Assembly: GCF_016741815.1 (NCBI RefSeq)
Contig: NZ_JAERRJ010000026.1
Location: 1 to 41,219, forward strand
Source of the DNA: Nocardia acididurans
GTDB lineage: Bacteria; Actinomycetota; Actinomycetes; Mycobacteriales; Mycobacteriaceae
Direction: 5' to 3'
Length of the DNA stretch: 41,219 bases
Shown piece after piece: positions 8,074 to 14,583 of this stretch. Position numbers and translations under genes: made by a program. Position 1 is the stretch's first letter. Every line of letters begins with the position of its first letter. The notes below the pieces were generated by a model. That model did not search any database and had not been told where the DNA came from. It saw only the letters and a list, made by a program, of their open reading frames with translations.

Positions 8074-9023
8074 GCGTTCTGGTACTGGGCGGATACGGGG
8101 CCGTCGGCGCTCACTTGGTGAGATTGCTGCGTGCACAAGGTATCTCCACACTCGTCGCCGGACGTGATCCGGCCCGGGCGGATCGCGTAGTCGACCTCGC
8201 CGTGCCGGAGAGCGTCCGGCAAGCATTGGCCGGAGTGTCCGTGGTGGTGAATTGTGCAGGCGCTGAAGACATCCGGCTCGCCGCGGAGTGCGCCCGTCAT
8301 GGAATCGTCTTCATCGAGATCTCGGCGACATCCGACTACGTGCAGGCGCTCGAGCATATCGACGGACCGGTGGTACTCGGAGTCGGTCTGGCTCCCGGCC
8401 TGACCACCCTGCTCGCCGCCGATCTGCTTGCGAAAGGCCCCGGCCCGGTCGACATCATGATCGGACTCGGCTCCGGCGAACACCACGGCCCCGCCGCCAC
8501 CGCCTGGACCTACCGGCTGCTGGGCCGCCAGTTCACCGACTCCGACGGCACGTTGGTCCGTAACTTCACCAAACCCGCGTATTTCACCGTTCCGGGCGCA
8601 GCCGCCTCCGCCTACAAGCGCTTCCCCGCCCTGCGTGCCGACTTCGCCGACCAGCACCGCCTAACCCACGACTACGCCGTACCCGTTCGCACCTACCTGC
8701 GCTTGGACTCGCGTCTCGCGACCACCGGTCTTGCCGTCCTGACATGGGCCCCCGCACTACGATCACTGGCCCCGAAACGAATGCCGGGCAGCGACAGGTG
8801 GGTGATCCTCGCCCGATCTGTCAGTGGACCGGCTCGCTGGGCCACCGGCCGAGGGCAATCCCTGGCCACGGCAGTAATCGCGGCCGCCACGGTTCGAGAG
8901 GCGGCACGACACCCGATCACCGCGCCGACATGGATCCAAGAACTATTCGAGATCGGCACACTGCGGCGCGAATTGTCAGCGGCGGGTGTCAGCCTCTGGC
9001 ACGTACCGGCGGTCCACATGTGA
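8070..9023 (+). CDS. Saccharopine dehydrogenase-like NAD(P)-binding protein
   Basis: The 317-residue protein opens with a Rossmann nucleotide-binding motif (VLVLGGYGAVGAHLVRLL, residues 3-20). The pattern VVNCAGAEDIRLAAECARHGIVFIEI follows, as in saccharopine dehydrogenase-like and trans-acting enoyl reductase-like proteins. GVGLAPGLTTLLAADLL marks the start of the catalytic half. The substrate is unknown and lysine metabolism is not implied. It overlaps the TetR stop by ATGA and is probably co-regulated with the divergent exporter and oxygenase. An oxidoreductase acting on the effector compound is a reasonable guess. Confidence 0.75.
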   Translation: MSVLVLGGYGAVGAHLVRLLRAQGISTLVAGRDPARADRVVDLAVPESVRQALAGVSVVVNCAGAEDIRLAAECARHGIVFIEISATSDYVQALEHIDGPVVLGVGLAPGLTTLLAADLLAKGPGPVDIMIGLGSGEHHGPAATAWTYRLLGRQFTDSDGTLVRNFTKPAYFTVPGAAASAYKRFPALRADFADQHRLTHDYAVPVRTYLRLDSRLATTGLAVLTWAPALRSLAPKRMPGSDRWVILARSVSGPARWATGRGQSLATAVIAAATVREAARHPITAPTWIQELFEIGTLRRELSAAGVSLWHVPAVHM

Positions 9024-9236
9024 AGGCGGCGTAGAAGATACGTCGAGACACGCGGACGGCGGGGGCAATCGATGTCACTGCGCACAAACTGTTTTCGCTG
9101 TCCTGCAGCTGAATCGGGGCCATAGCATCCTGAGGATGGTGGGTGCCAGGTGGTGGAGTGTGCCACCATTTCCCAGGCGTTGGTTCGGGGCTGCAGTATG
9201 CTCGCGGGCAGTGGAACGCCTCAGATGAGATTCCGC
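9024..9236. other. Leader/promoter region of the fluoride operon
   Basis: No gene is seen here. A small hairpin (GGTGG/CCACC near 9150-9165) follows the previous gene but has no T tract. A possible -10 element, TATGCT, lies at 9197-9202, about 35 bases before the riboswitch; I find no well-spaced -35. The transcript of the crcB operon probably begins in this stretch. Confidence 0.3.
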
Positions 9237-9292
9237 ACGGCGGTGGGGCCCGCCGTACCCGAACCGCGGCGGATGCCGCCAACGGTCCCTAC
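9237..9292 (+). promoter_or_regulatory. Fluoride riboswitch aptamer (crcB motif)
   Basis: P1 is a perfect 7-bp stem (9237-9243 with 9250-9256). Its loop holds GGGGCC (9245-9250), which pairs as a pseudoknot with GGTCCC at 9284-9289 with one G-U. The GAACCGC after P1, a second hairpin (GGCGG-ATG-CCGCC, about 9268-9280), and the closing CCCTAC match the layout of known fluoride riboswitches, such as the Thermotoga petrophila aptamer. It sits directly before two fluoride exporter genes. The central stem is shorter than usual, and its exact pairing should be modelled. Confidence 0.82.
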
Positions 9293-9333
9293 TTGTGGGT
9301 GAAACGCGCCTTGCGGCGCCGCACGAGTAGGAG
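9288..9333 (+). promoter_or_regulatory. Anti-Shine-Dalgarno expression platform of the fluoride riboswitch
   Basis: CCTACTTGTG (9288-9297), whose first five bases belong to the aptamer's 3' strand, can pair over 10 bp, with one U-G, with CACGAGTAGG (9322-9331). The second strand contains most of the crcB ribosome site AGGAG (9329-9333), 6 bases before ATG 9340. A small GCGCC-TTGC-GGCGC hairpin (9306-9319) fills the loop. The two folds exclude each other: fluoride binding would hold 9284-9292 in the aptamer and free the ribosome site. No oligo-T terminator is seen, so translational control is favoured. Confidence 0.7.
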
Positions 9334-9339
9334 CTACGA

Positions 9340-9819
9340 ATGTCAACCCCGAATTCAAGTACCGCGCAAAACGAGGTCGATCCGGACCTTTTCGATCCTC
9401 CCCCACGCCGCAACAGGTACGCAGAGCAGGCCCCGATCGTAGCCATCGTGGCGGTAGGCGGGGCCATCGGCGCGTGCGCCCGCTACGGCGCCGGGTTGAT
9501 CTGGCCGACCACGCCAGGTGCCTTTCCAGTGACAACACTCGGTATCAATGCCCTCGGTTGCGCGATCATGGGTGCTTTCATGGTGCTCATCACCGAGATA
9601 TGGACCACGCATCGACTAGTACGCCCGTTCGTGGGAACCGGCATTCTCGGGGGATTCACAACCTTCTCCACCTACGCCACCGATGTCACCGACCTGATCA
9701 ACGACGGCCATGCCGCCGCCGGAATACTGCTGCTGTCCGCGACCCCGCTCGCGGCGCTCGCCGCGGTCTGGACTGCTGCCGCCTTCACCCATTGCCTCGC
9801 TACCCGGAGGAATCCATGA
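9340..9819 (+). CDS. crcB: Fluoride ion channel/exporter CrcB (Fluc), first copy
   Basis: The 159-residue protein has four hydrophobic helices and the Fluc signatures: GGAIGACARYG (helix 1), TTLGINALGCAIMG (helix 2) and the helix-break motif GTGILGGFTTFSTYATD (helix 3), with the pore-lining phenylalanine and Thr/Ser track. A 30-residue soluble N-terminal extension (STPNSSTAQNEVDPDLFDPP) precedes helix 1 and is longer than in the second copy. CrcB proteins work as antiparallel dual-topology dimers; a pair of genes usually gives a heterodimer. The start is fixed by AGGAG 6 bases upstream, the site masked by the riboswitch. The stop overlaps the DUF190 start by ATGA. Confidence 0.93.
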   Translation: MSTPNSSTAQNEVDPDLFDPPPRRNRYAEQAPIVAIVAVGGAIGACARYGAGLIWPTTPGAFPVTTLGINALGCAIMGAFMVLITEIWTTHRLVRPFVGTGILGGFTTFSTYATDVTDLINDGHAAAGILLLSATPLAALAAVWTAAAFTHCLATRRNP

Positions 9820-10169
9820 CCAGGCTGACCGGTACCGCGCTTCGACTGACAATCTTTATCGGCGAAGGCGATCTCTGGCACCACAAACCGCTGCTTACCG
9901 AGATCGTGCATCGCGCCCAACAGGCGGGCTTGGCCGGTGCCAGCGTCTTTCGCGGGATCGAGGGCTTCGGTGCGTCCTCGCTCATCCACACGACTCGGCT
10001 GCTGTCGCTGAGCACCGACCTGCCGGTCGCGATCATCATCATCGACACCGCCGAGCGGATCCACGCGTTCCTGCCGCAGCTTGATGAGCTGATCGGCGAG
10101 GGATTGGTGATACTCGACGAGGTCGAGGTCATCCGCTATGTCGGCCGCGAGAGCGTAACCACGAAATGA
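9816..10169 (+). CDS. DUF190 protein between the two CrcB genes
   Basis: The 117-residue soluble protein has the DUF190 pattern: LRLTIFIGEGDLWHHKPLLTEIVHRAQQAGLAGASVFRGIEGFG in the first half and IIIIDTAERIHAFLPQLDELIGEGLVILDEVEV in the second. It looks like a ferredoxin-like, PII-related fold. DUF190 genes are often found beside crcB genes and potassium transport genes, but their biochemical role is not established. The ATGA overlaps on both sides show it is made together with the exporters, so a regulatory or ligand-sensing role towards the channel is likely. Confidence 0.85.
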   Translation: MTRLTGTALRLTIFIGEGDLWHHKPLLTEIVHRAQQAGLAGASVFRGIEGFGASSLIHTTRLLSLSTDLPVAIIIIDTAERIHAFLPQLDELIGEGLVILDEVEVIRYVGRESVTTK

Positions 10170-10540
10170 GCTGGCTGCTGGTCATACTCGGTGCCATGAT
10201 CGGTGCCCCGCTACGCTACTTGACCGATCGCTACATTCAAGCGCGACACGGTACCGTGTATCCGTGGGGCACCTTCGCCGTCAATGCCGTGGGCTGCCTG
10301 GTCCTGGGCATGCTCACCGGCGCGACGGTCGCTGGAGCGGCCGACTCCGAGGTGCAATTGGTTCTTGGGACGGGCCTGTGTGGTGCCCTGACGACCTATT
10401 CGACGTTCTCCTATGAAACCCTGCGTCTGGCTCAAACCGGTGCCCGCTCCTACGCGCTGTTGAATGTGGCTGCAAGTGTCCTCACAGGCATTGGTGCCGC
10501 ATTCACCGGAACCGCACTTGCTCAAGCGATCTGGACCTAA
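10166..10540 (+). CDS. crcB: Fluoride ion channel/exporter CrcB (Fluc), second copy
   Basis: The 124-residue protein has four membrane helices and the Fluc motifs GAMIGAPLRYLTDRYI, WGTFAVNAVGCLVLG and GTGLCGALTTYSTFSYET. It lacks the N-terminal extension of the first copy. With that copy it should form the heterodimer typical of paired crcB genes, expelling fluoride passively. The start overlaps the DUF190 stop as ATGA. No clear terminator follows; 10541-10696 shows only weak hairpins. Confidence 0.92.
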   Translation: MSWLLVILGAMIGAPLRYLTDRYIQARHGTVYPWGTFAVNAVGCLVLGMLTGATVAGAADSEVQLVLGTGLCGALTTYSTFSYETLRLAQTGARSYALLNVAASVLTGIGAAFTGTALAQAIWT

Positions 10541-10696
10541 CACATAGAGACGACAGTAGGCGGCGCTCAGCCCCGCCGATCTCGCTGCGTCAGCACGGAC
10601 TGCTGTCTGTAATAGCGCAGAGTCGCACAGGCGGGCCGTCCTGCTACGGCGGTCTAGCGATCGATTCGTCGATAGTCCGCCAGTTGCACGCGCAGC

Positions 10697-10936
10697 TTAC
10701 CGATGCGGCGATGCATCGTGCGCTATCGGGAACGGAATCACATTGGATGTGACCGCGTACTTGTCGTTCTCGACACCGACCATCCGGGCCGCCTCGAGTT
10801 GGCGAGAGCACGTAACAGGGTGACAATCTCGGTGAATGATCATGGCCTCCAGCGCTTCAGCCTGGGTCATCTCGATATCATTCGGGCAGACGTGGCAGTC
10901 CTCCAGCCTGTCCAGTCGGGGACCATAGAATTCCAT
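10697..10936 (-). CDS. Small cysteine/histidine-rich protein of unknown function
   Basis: A 79-residue protein with two paired-cysteine regions, EDCHVCPND (about residues 13-21) and HRDCHPVTC (about 41-49), suggesting a small metal-binding knuckle. A longer C-terminal part ends in IPFPIAHDASPHR. ATG 10936 is chosen because AAGGATGAGG lies just upstream and the preceding gene stops at 10941. I do not recognise the family. It is the third gene of a run of three tiny minus-strand genes. Confidence 0.55.
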   Translation of the reverse strand: MEFYGPRLDRLEDCHVCPNDIEMTQAEALEAMIIHRDCHPVTCSRQLEAARMVGVENDKYAVTSNVIPFPIAHDASPHR

Positions 10937-10940
10937 TTCC

Positions 10941-11153
10941 TCATCCTTGTGGTTGGACGGTCGCCCATGCCCATCCATGAGTGCGGGCGATTTCAGCAAG
11001 TTGCGTTCTGGCACTGCATGATTGCGGCGTCGTATCGTCTCCGGCAGTGCACGTCCGATGCCGCCGAAGCAGAATCTTCACGCCGTTCTCGGTCTCCAGA
11101 AACTGCGAGTGCGGCAGCCGTCCGTGATTGACGCGGGAGATAGTTCCGGTCAC
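10941..11153 (-). CDS. Small basic protein of unknown function
   Basis: A 70-residue protein containing NHGRLPHSQFLETENGVKI, a basic middle segment and ARTHGWAWATVQPQG at the C terminus. The GTG at 11153 overlaps the upstream stop as GTGA, which supports this start over in-frame starts further out. The stop is 4 bases before the next gene. Function unknown. Confidence 0.5.
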   Translation of the reverse strand: MTGTISRVNHGRLPHSQFLETENGVKILLRRHRTCTAGDDTTPQSCSARTQLAEIARTHGWAWATVQPQG

Positions 11154-11359
11154 GACCTGACGCAGTTTCCGCGATGCCGACCACTCTCGTGGCCGAGGCG
11201 AGGCGCGTCGATCCACCTGCCATCGTCGAGACGTATGCGGACCGATTCATTCGAATCGTTGTACCGCCCCGCATTTCTGATGTCTTCGATCAAGCAGAAA
11301 GCAACGATAGCTGTGCACATCCCAATGAAGAACACCAAAACCCAAGCATCCCAGGACAT
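11150..11359 (-). CDS. Small membrane protein, first of three coupled tiny genes
   Basis: A 69-residue protein with one N-terminal membrane segment (AWVLVFFIGMCTAIVAFCLI, residues 4-23) and a charged tail (RIRLDDGRWIDAPRLGHE). ATG 11359 has AGGAG (11362-11366) at about 5 bases. The IS remnant starts 4 bases beyond that ribosome site, so the natural promoter of this operon must lie on the far side or be lost. Function unknown. Confidence 0.55.
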   Translation of the reverse strand: MSWDAWVLVFFIGMCTAIVAFCLIEDIRNAGRYNDSNESVRIRLDDGRWIDAPRLGHESGRHRGNCVRS

Positions 11360-11367
11360 TATGGCTC

Positions 11368-11547
11368 CTAGGTCCTGTCTCCCAATGATTTGAGCCATTC
11401 GACGATGAGGGCCAGGACGAATCCGGCACGGTAGGTGGTCGCGAGTTTGTCGTATCGGGTGGCGACCGCCCGCCAGTGCTTGGCCCTGTTGAAGGCGCGT
11501 TCGATGACGTTGCGGCGTTTGTAGATCTCGGCGTCGAAGTGTTCTTG
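11368..11547 (-). mobile_element. Remnant of an IS5-family (IS427-like) insertion sequence
   Basis: The minus strand encodes the last ~60 residues of an IS5-type transposase: EIYKRRNVIERAFNRAKHWRAVATRYDKLATTY, ending EWLKSLGDRT and a TAG at 11368-11370. YKRRNVIER holds the catalytic glutamate of the DDE triad. The element end begins GGTCCTGTCTCCC at 11371 directly after CTA, consistent with insertion at a TA target, as in this group. The rest of the transposase and the other end are missing. The opposite edge passes near 11547 straight into the DUF5753 fragment. Confidence 0.8.
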
Positions 11548-11925
11548 CGGCTGGAAGGCATTGCCAGCCAGATCATCTCGCACAATCCGGTGATCCTTCC
11601 GGCGCTGCTTCAGATCGCCGACTACCGTCGCGCGCTAGATCTCGCCGGGAACCCGAGCCTGTCCCGGGTGATCCCCTTCTCTGCCGGCGCACATCCCGGA
11701 CTCACTATGCAGACCTTCGATTGGCTGCAATTCCCTTCGGGGACCAGCGGTCTCACCTTGCCGACGGTCGTCTATGCCGAAGGCGCCATCGGCAGCGTCT
11801 TCCACGAGCACGACGACGAAGTCAATCGCTATCGACAGGCGATCGAGGCGATCAGAGCGGTAGCGTTGGGACAACAAGACACCAAGGATCTAGTGCTGAA
11901 GATCGCGAAGGAGTTCGGGGCGTGA
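11548..11925 (+). pseudogene. C-terminal fragment of an HTH/DUF5753 (Scr1-type) regulator
   Basis: From about IASQIISHNPVILPALLQIADYRRA onward the frame matches the DUF5753 ligand-like domain, including IPFSAGAHPGLTMQTFDWLQF and VVYAEGAIGSVFHEHDDEVNRY. The N-terminal XRE-type HTH and the first part of DUF5753 are absent: upstream DNA is the IS remnant. The fragment has no start of its own except in-frame codons inside the IS. It ends in a GTGA overlap with DUF397, the usual partner in actinomycetes. So the regulator half of the pair has lost its DNA-binding domain. Confidence 0.85.
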
Positions 11926-12113
11926 ATAAGCCGGTCAAAGGCGAGTGGTACAAGTCGAGCCGGTCCAACAGCGGCAACCAGTGCGTCGAGGTCTTCCACG
12001 GTGACGCCGTAACACGGGTCCGGGACACCAAAGAACATGGCAGCGGCCCGGTCCTCGAGTTCCCGGCGGATTCCTGGACGAAGTTCATCGACAGCCGAGT
12101 GTGGGAAATCTGA
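11922..12113 (+). CDS. DUF397 protein
   Basis: A 63-residue protein with the DUF397 pattern: EWYKSSRSNSGNQCVEV near the start, VRDTKEHGSGPVLEFPADSW in the second half. These small proteins sit next to HTH/DUF5753 regulators in Streptomyces and Nocardia, some forming toxin-antitoxin-like or developmental control pairs. The GTG start overlaps the stop of the DUF5753 fragment. Since its partner is broken, expression may be lost or unregulated. Confidence 0.9.
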   Translation: MNKPVKGEWYKSSRSNSGNQCVEVFHGDAVTRVRDTKEHGSGPVLEFPADSWTKFIDSRVWEI

Positions 12114-12191
12114 GCAGAGCTCACGCTGAACGCCCCTGGTGGTACCTGACGGGACCCCGCTCGACTGGGTGGTTGTGATCGTGCGAAGCCG

Positions 12192-13220
12192 TCATTGTCG
12201 GCACACATCGGAATGGGCGTGCCCGCCGACGTGCGGGAAGAGTATTCCGTACAGCGATATCCGCAGCTCGCAGGTGTAGGCGTTGGCGTAGGCGCCGTTC
12301 TGGGTCACTTTTCCGATGGCTGCCAACATTGCGGGGAAATCGACGGCGGCCCGATCGAGTTTGTCGCCGTTGAGGATCAGCAAGGTCAAGGAGTCGCGGG
12401 CGGCGATTTGTGCCTTTGCCAGTTGGGGTTGGATCAGGGTGATCGTGTCGACCAGGCCGGTGGTGGCCTCGGCGATTTGAACGGTCGACGCCAGGAGGGT
12501 CTGACCTTGTGAGTAGAGGCCGCCGATGAGTGCGCGGGTCTGGGTGACCAGGGTTTCCAGTTCGTTGCCGCGGGTGGCGAGTCCGCGCATGATGTCGGAG
12601 AGATTGGCGATGACGTCGGCGAGAATGGTGTCGCGGCGCTGGAAGTCGGTCGCCAGTGCGGCGGCCTGGGTGATGAAGCTGCTCAGGGAGACCCTGTCTC
12701 CTTGCACTGCGAGGATGAGGGTCTCGGAGATGGTGTTGACCTGCTGTGGTGAGAGGATTTGGAAGAGCGGTTGGAAGCCGTTGAGTAGCACCGAGATGTC
12801 GAAGGACGGTTCGGTGCGCTCGAGGGGAATGACACCGTTGTTCGCCAGCACGGTGGGGTCGCCCTCGTGTCCGCGGTTCAGTGCGATGTACCGCTGGCCC
12901 ATCAGGTTCTGGTATCGGACCAGGGCTTTGGTGTTGTTGTGCAGGTACTGATTGCGCTCGACGACGAAGGTCACCCTGGCGTTGTAGTTTTCGTCGAGTT
13001 CGATGGCGGCCACCTTGCCGACCCGAACCCCTGCAATGCGTACATCGTCGCCCGTGCGCAGGCCCAGGACATCGGAGAAGACGGCGCAGTAGGTGTTGGT
13101 CCTCCCGTTCACATTGCGAGCCAATGTGTTCCAGATGACGGTGGTTGCCAGCATAGAGACGATCGCGAACAGGCTGAAGCCGATCAGCTGCCGACGAAGG
13201 CCGTGCTCGAGATTCCGCAC
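12192..13220 (-). CDS. MCE-family lipid-uptake protein (MceB-like), orphan
   Basis: The 342-residue protein has an N-terminal membrane anchor (LIGFSLFAIVSMLATTVIWNTLA, residues 11-33). An MCE/MlaD domain follows at about 38-115 (YCAVFSDVLGLRTGDDVRIAGVRVGKV...YQNLMGQRYIALNRG). The long helical tail is rich in Leu/Ala/Gln and ends in a Cys-containing segment (YTCELRISLYGILFP), as in MceB-type proteins. Mce proteins form a hexameric conduit that carries lipids or sterols to a YrbE permease. No yrbE or other mce gene is nearby, so it is an orphan. I prefer GTG 13220, with GAGAGG 5 bases upstream; GTG 13226 is also in frame. Confidence 0.88.
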   Translation of the reverse strand: MRNLEHGLRRQLIGFSLFAIVSMLATTVIWNTLARNVNGRTNTYCAVFSDVLGLRTGDDVRIAGVRVGKVAAIELDENYNARVTFVVERNQYLHNNTKALVRYQNLMGQRYIALNRGHEGDPTVLANNGVIPLERTEPSFDISVLLNGFQPLFQILSPQQVNTISETLILAVQGDRVSLSSFITQAAALATDFQRRDTILADVIANLSDIMRGLATRGNELETLVTQTRALIGGLYSQGQTLLASTVQIAEATTGLVDTITLIQPQLAKAQIAARDSLTLLILNGDKLDRAAVDFPAMLAAIGKVTQNGAYANAYTCELRISLYGILFPHVGGHAHSDVCRQ

Positions 13221-13395
13221 GAACACCTCTCGAAGTGGTTGGTAGTGCCATCGCGTGGACCCGCGAGCGTGGCGTCAGCAGGCAACTTACTTGCGTTCTA
13301 GATAGCAAATATCTGAAACTGCAGTATGTGACTGACATCACCAGTGGCTGGAAGGCGAAACTGAGGCGATTGGCATTCATTCGCCGCCGGAATTT

Positions 13396-14229
13396 TCAGT
13401 CCGTCCGCGGAGGATTGCCCTGCGCTTCGTTCGACACTTCCGCCCAGTTGTTCCAGGTGCGTAGTCGTTCGTGGTAGACGGCGGTGACGTGGGGTAGTGC
13501 GGTCGATCCGAAAAGAACCCGCAGGGGCGGGTTTTCGGCATCGACGATGGTGATCAGGGCACGCGCCGCGGCGCTGGGGTCGGCTGGGACGGTCCGCTCT
13601 GCCGCCGTGCGGAGCGCGGCACGCAAATCGGCGTAGACCGGAAGGGGTTCCGCGTGTACCGCGGACGAGCCGGCCCAATCGGTGCCGAACCTTCCCGGCT
13701 CGACCAGGGTGACCTTGATGCCGGTGCCGGCGACCTCCGCGGCCAACGCCTCGGTCAATCCCTCGAGGGCCCACTTCGAGGCGTTGTATCCGCCGAGGGC
13801 GGGCAGGGAAACGACGCCGGCCACGGTCGAAATCTGCACGATGTGGCCGGCTCCCTGCGCGCGCAGCAGCGGCAGCGCGGCCTGCGTAACCCAGACCGCT
13901 CCGAAGAAGTTGGTCTCTAGCTGGTCGCGGAGGTGTTGTTCGGTGAGTTCCTCGACCATGCCGAACAAGCCGTAGCCCGCGTTGTTGACGACGACATCCA
14001 AACGACCGAAGTGCCGGTGGGCGCGTGTCACGGCCCGAACGGCCGCCGCCCTGTCGGTGACATCCAATGGCAGGGCCAGTACGGCCTCCCCGTACCTCTC
14101 GAGGAGATCGGTCAAGGCGCCGGTGTCGCGCGCGGTCGCCGCCACGCGGTCGCCTCGCGACAGGGCGGCCTCGACGAAGTGGCGGCCGAGACCGCGCGCG
14201 GCCCCGGTGACGAACCAGACTTTGGGCAT
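13396..14229 (-). CDS. Short-chain dehydrogenase/reductase (classical SDR)
   Basis: The 277-residue protein has the classical SDR landmarks: TGAARGLG for NAD(P) binding (residues 8-15), NNAGYG at about 86, catalytic serine in QISTVAG, and the YNASK catalytic pair at about 153-157. The arginine after the cofactor motif (ARDTGALTDLLER) suggests NADP(H). AGGAG lies 8 bases before the ATG. It diverges from the acyl-CoA ligase operon across a 354-base spacer with a strong palindrome. The substrate is unknown. Confidence 0.88.
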   Translation of the reverse strand: MPKVWFVTGAARGLGRHFVEAALSRGDRVAATARDTGALTDLLERYGEAVLALPLDVTDRAAAVRAVTRAHRHFGRLDVVVNNAGYGLFGMVEELTEQHLRDQLETNFFGAVWVTQAALPLLRAQGAGHIVQISTVAGVVSLPALGGYNASKWALEGLTEALAAEVAGTGIKVTLVEPGRFGTDWAGSSAVHAEPLPVYADLRAALRTAAERTVPADPSAAARALITIVDAENPPLRVLFGSTALPHVTAVYHERLRTWNNWAEVSNEAQGNPPRTD

Positions 14230-14377
14230 GGGGGTAACTCCTGGTCAGTTCGGTGTGCTGGGAGTGCGAACGCCACAACGGAATGGCGGGCGCCGCTGGT
14301 GCGAAACCTGCCCCATGTCTTCTGGCGGCTGCCTGTCCGGCCGGGCTCCGTCTTTGCGCGCAGCATCAGCTGGGGCG

Positions 14378-14407
14378 GATTACTTGCTGATGGTACAGCA
14401 AGTAATC
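14378..14407. promoter_or_regulatory. Perfect 12-bp-arm palindrome upstream of the acyl-CoA ligase operon
   Basis: GATTACTTGCTG (14378-14389) and its exact complement CAGCAAGTAATC (14396-14407) are separated by 6 bases. This is the only long dyad in the 354-base divergent spacer 14230-14583. It is about 180 bases before the ligase start and 150 before the SDR. It looks like the operator of a dimeric regulator, most simply the TetR protein at the end of the ligase operon. The rest of the spacer shows no gene. Confidence 0.7.
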
Positions 14408-14583
14408 TAGGGTTGAATGTGCGCCGGGCCACATCGACGGCGTAGTTGCCCGGATCGTCGCCGTGGCTCGAGCGGGCGAACGCGCGGACCTGTGTCGACC
14501 GCTCCCGCGGAAGTGACCTCCGGGCCGAATATCCGTGCGTCACACCATGATTGAACGTGGGTGACGCGTGAAAGGGGACGAAG

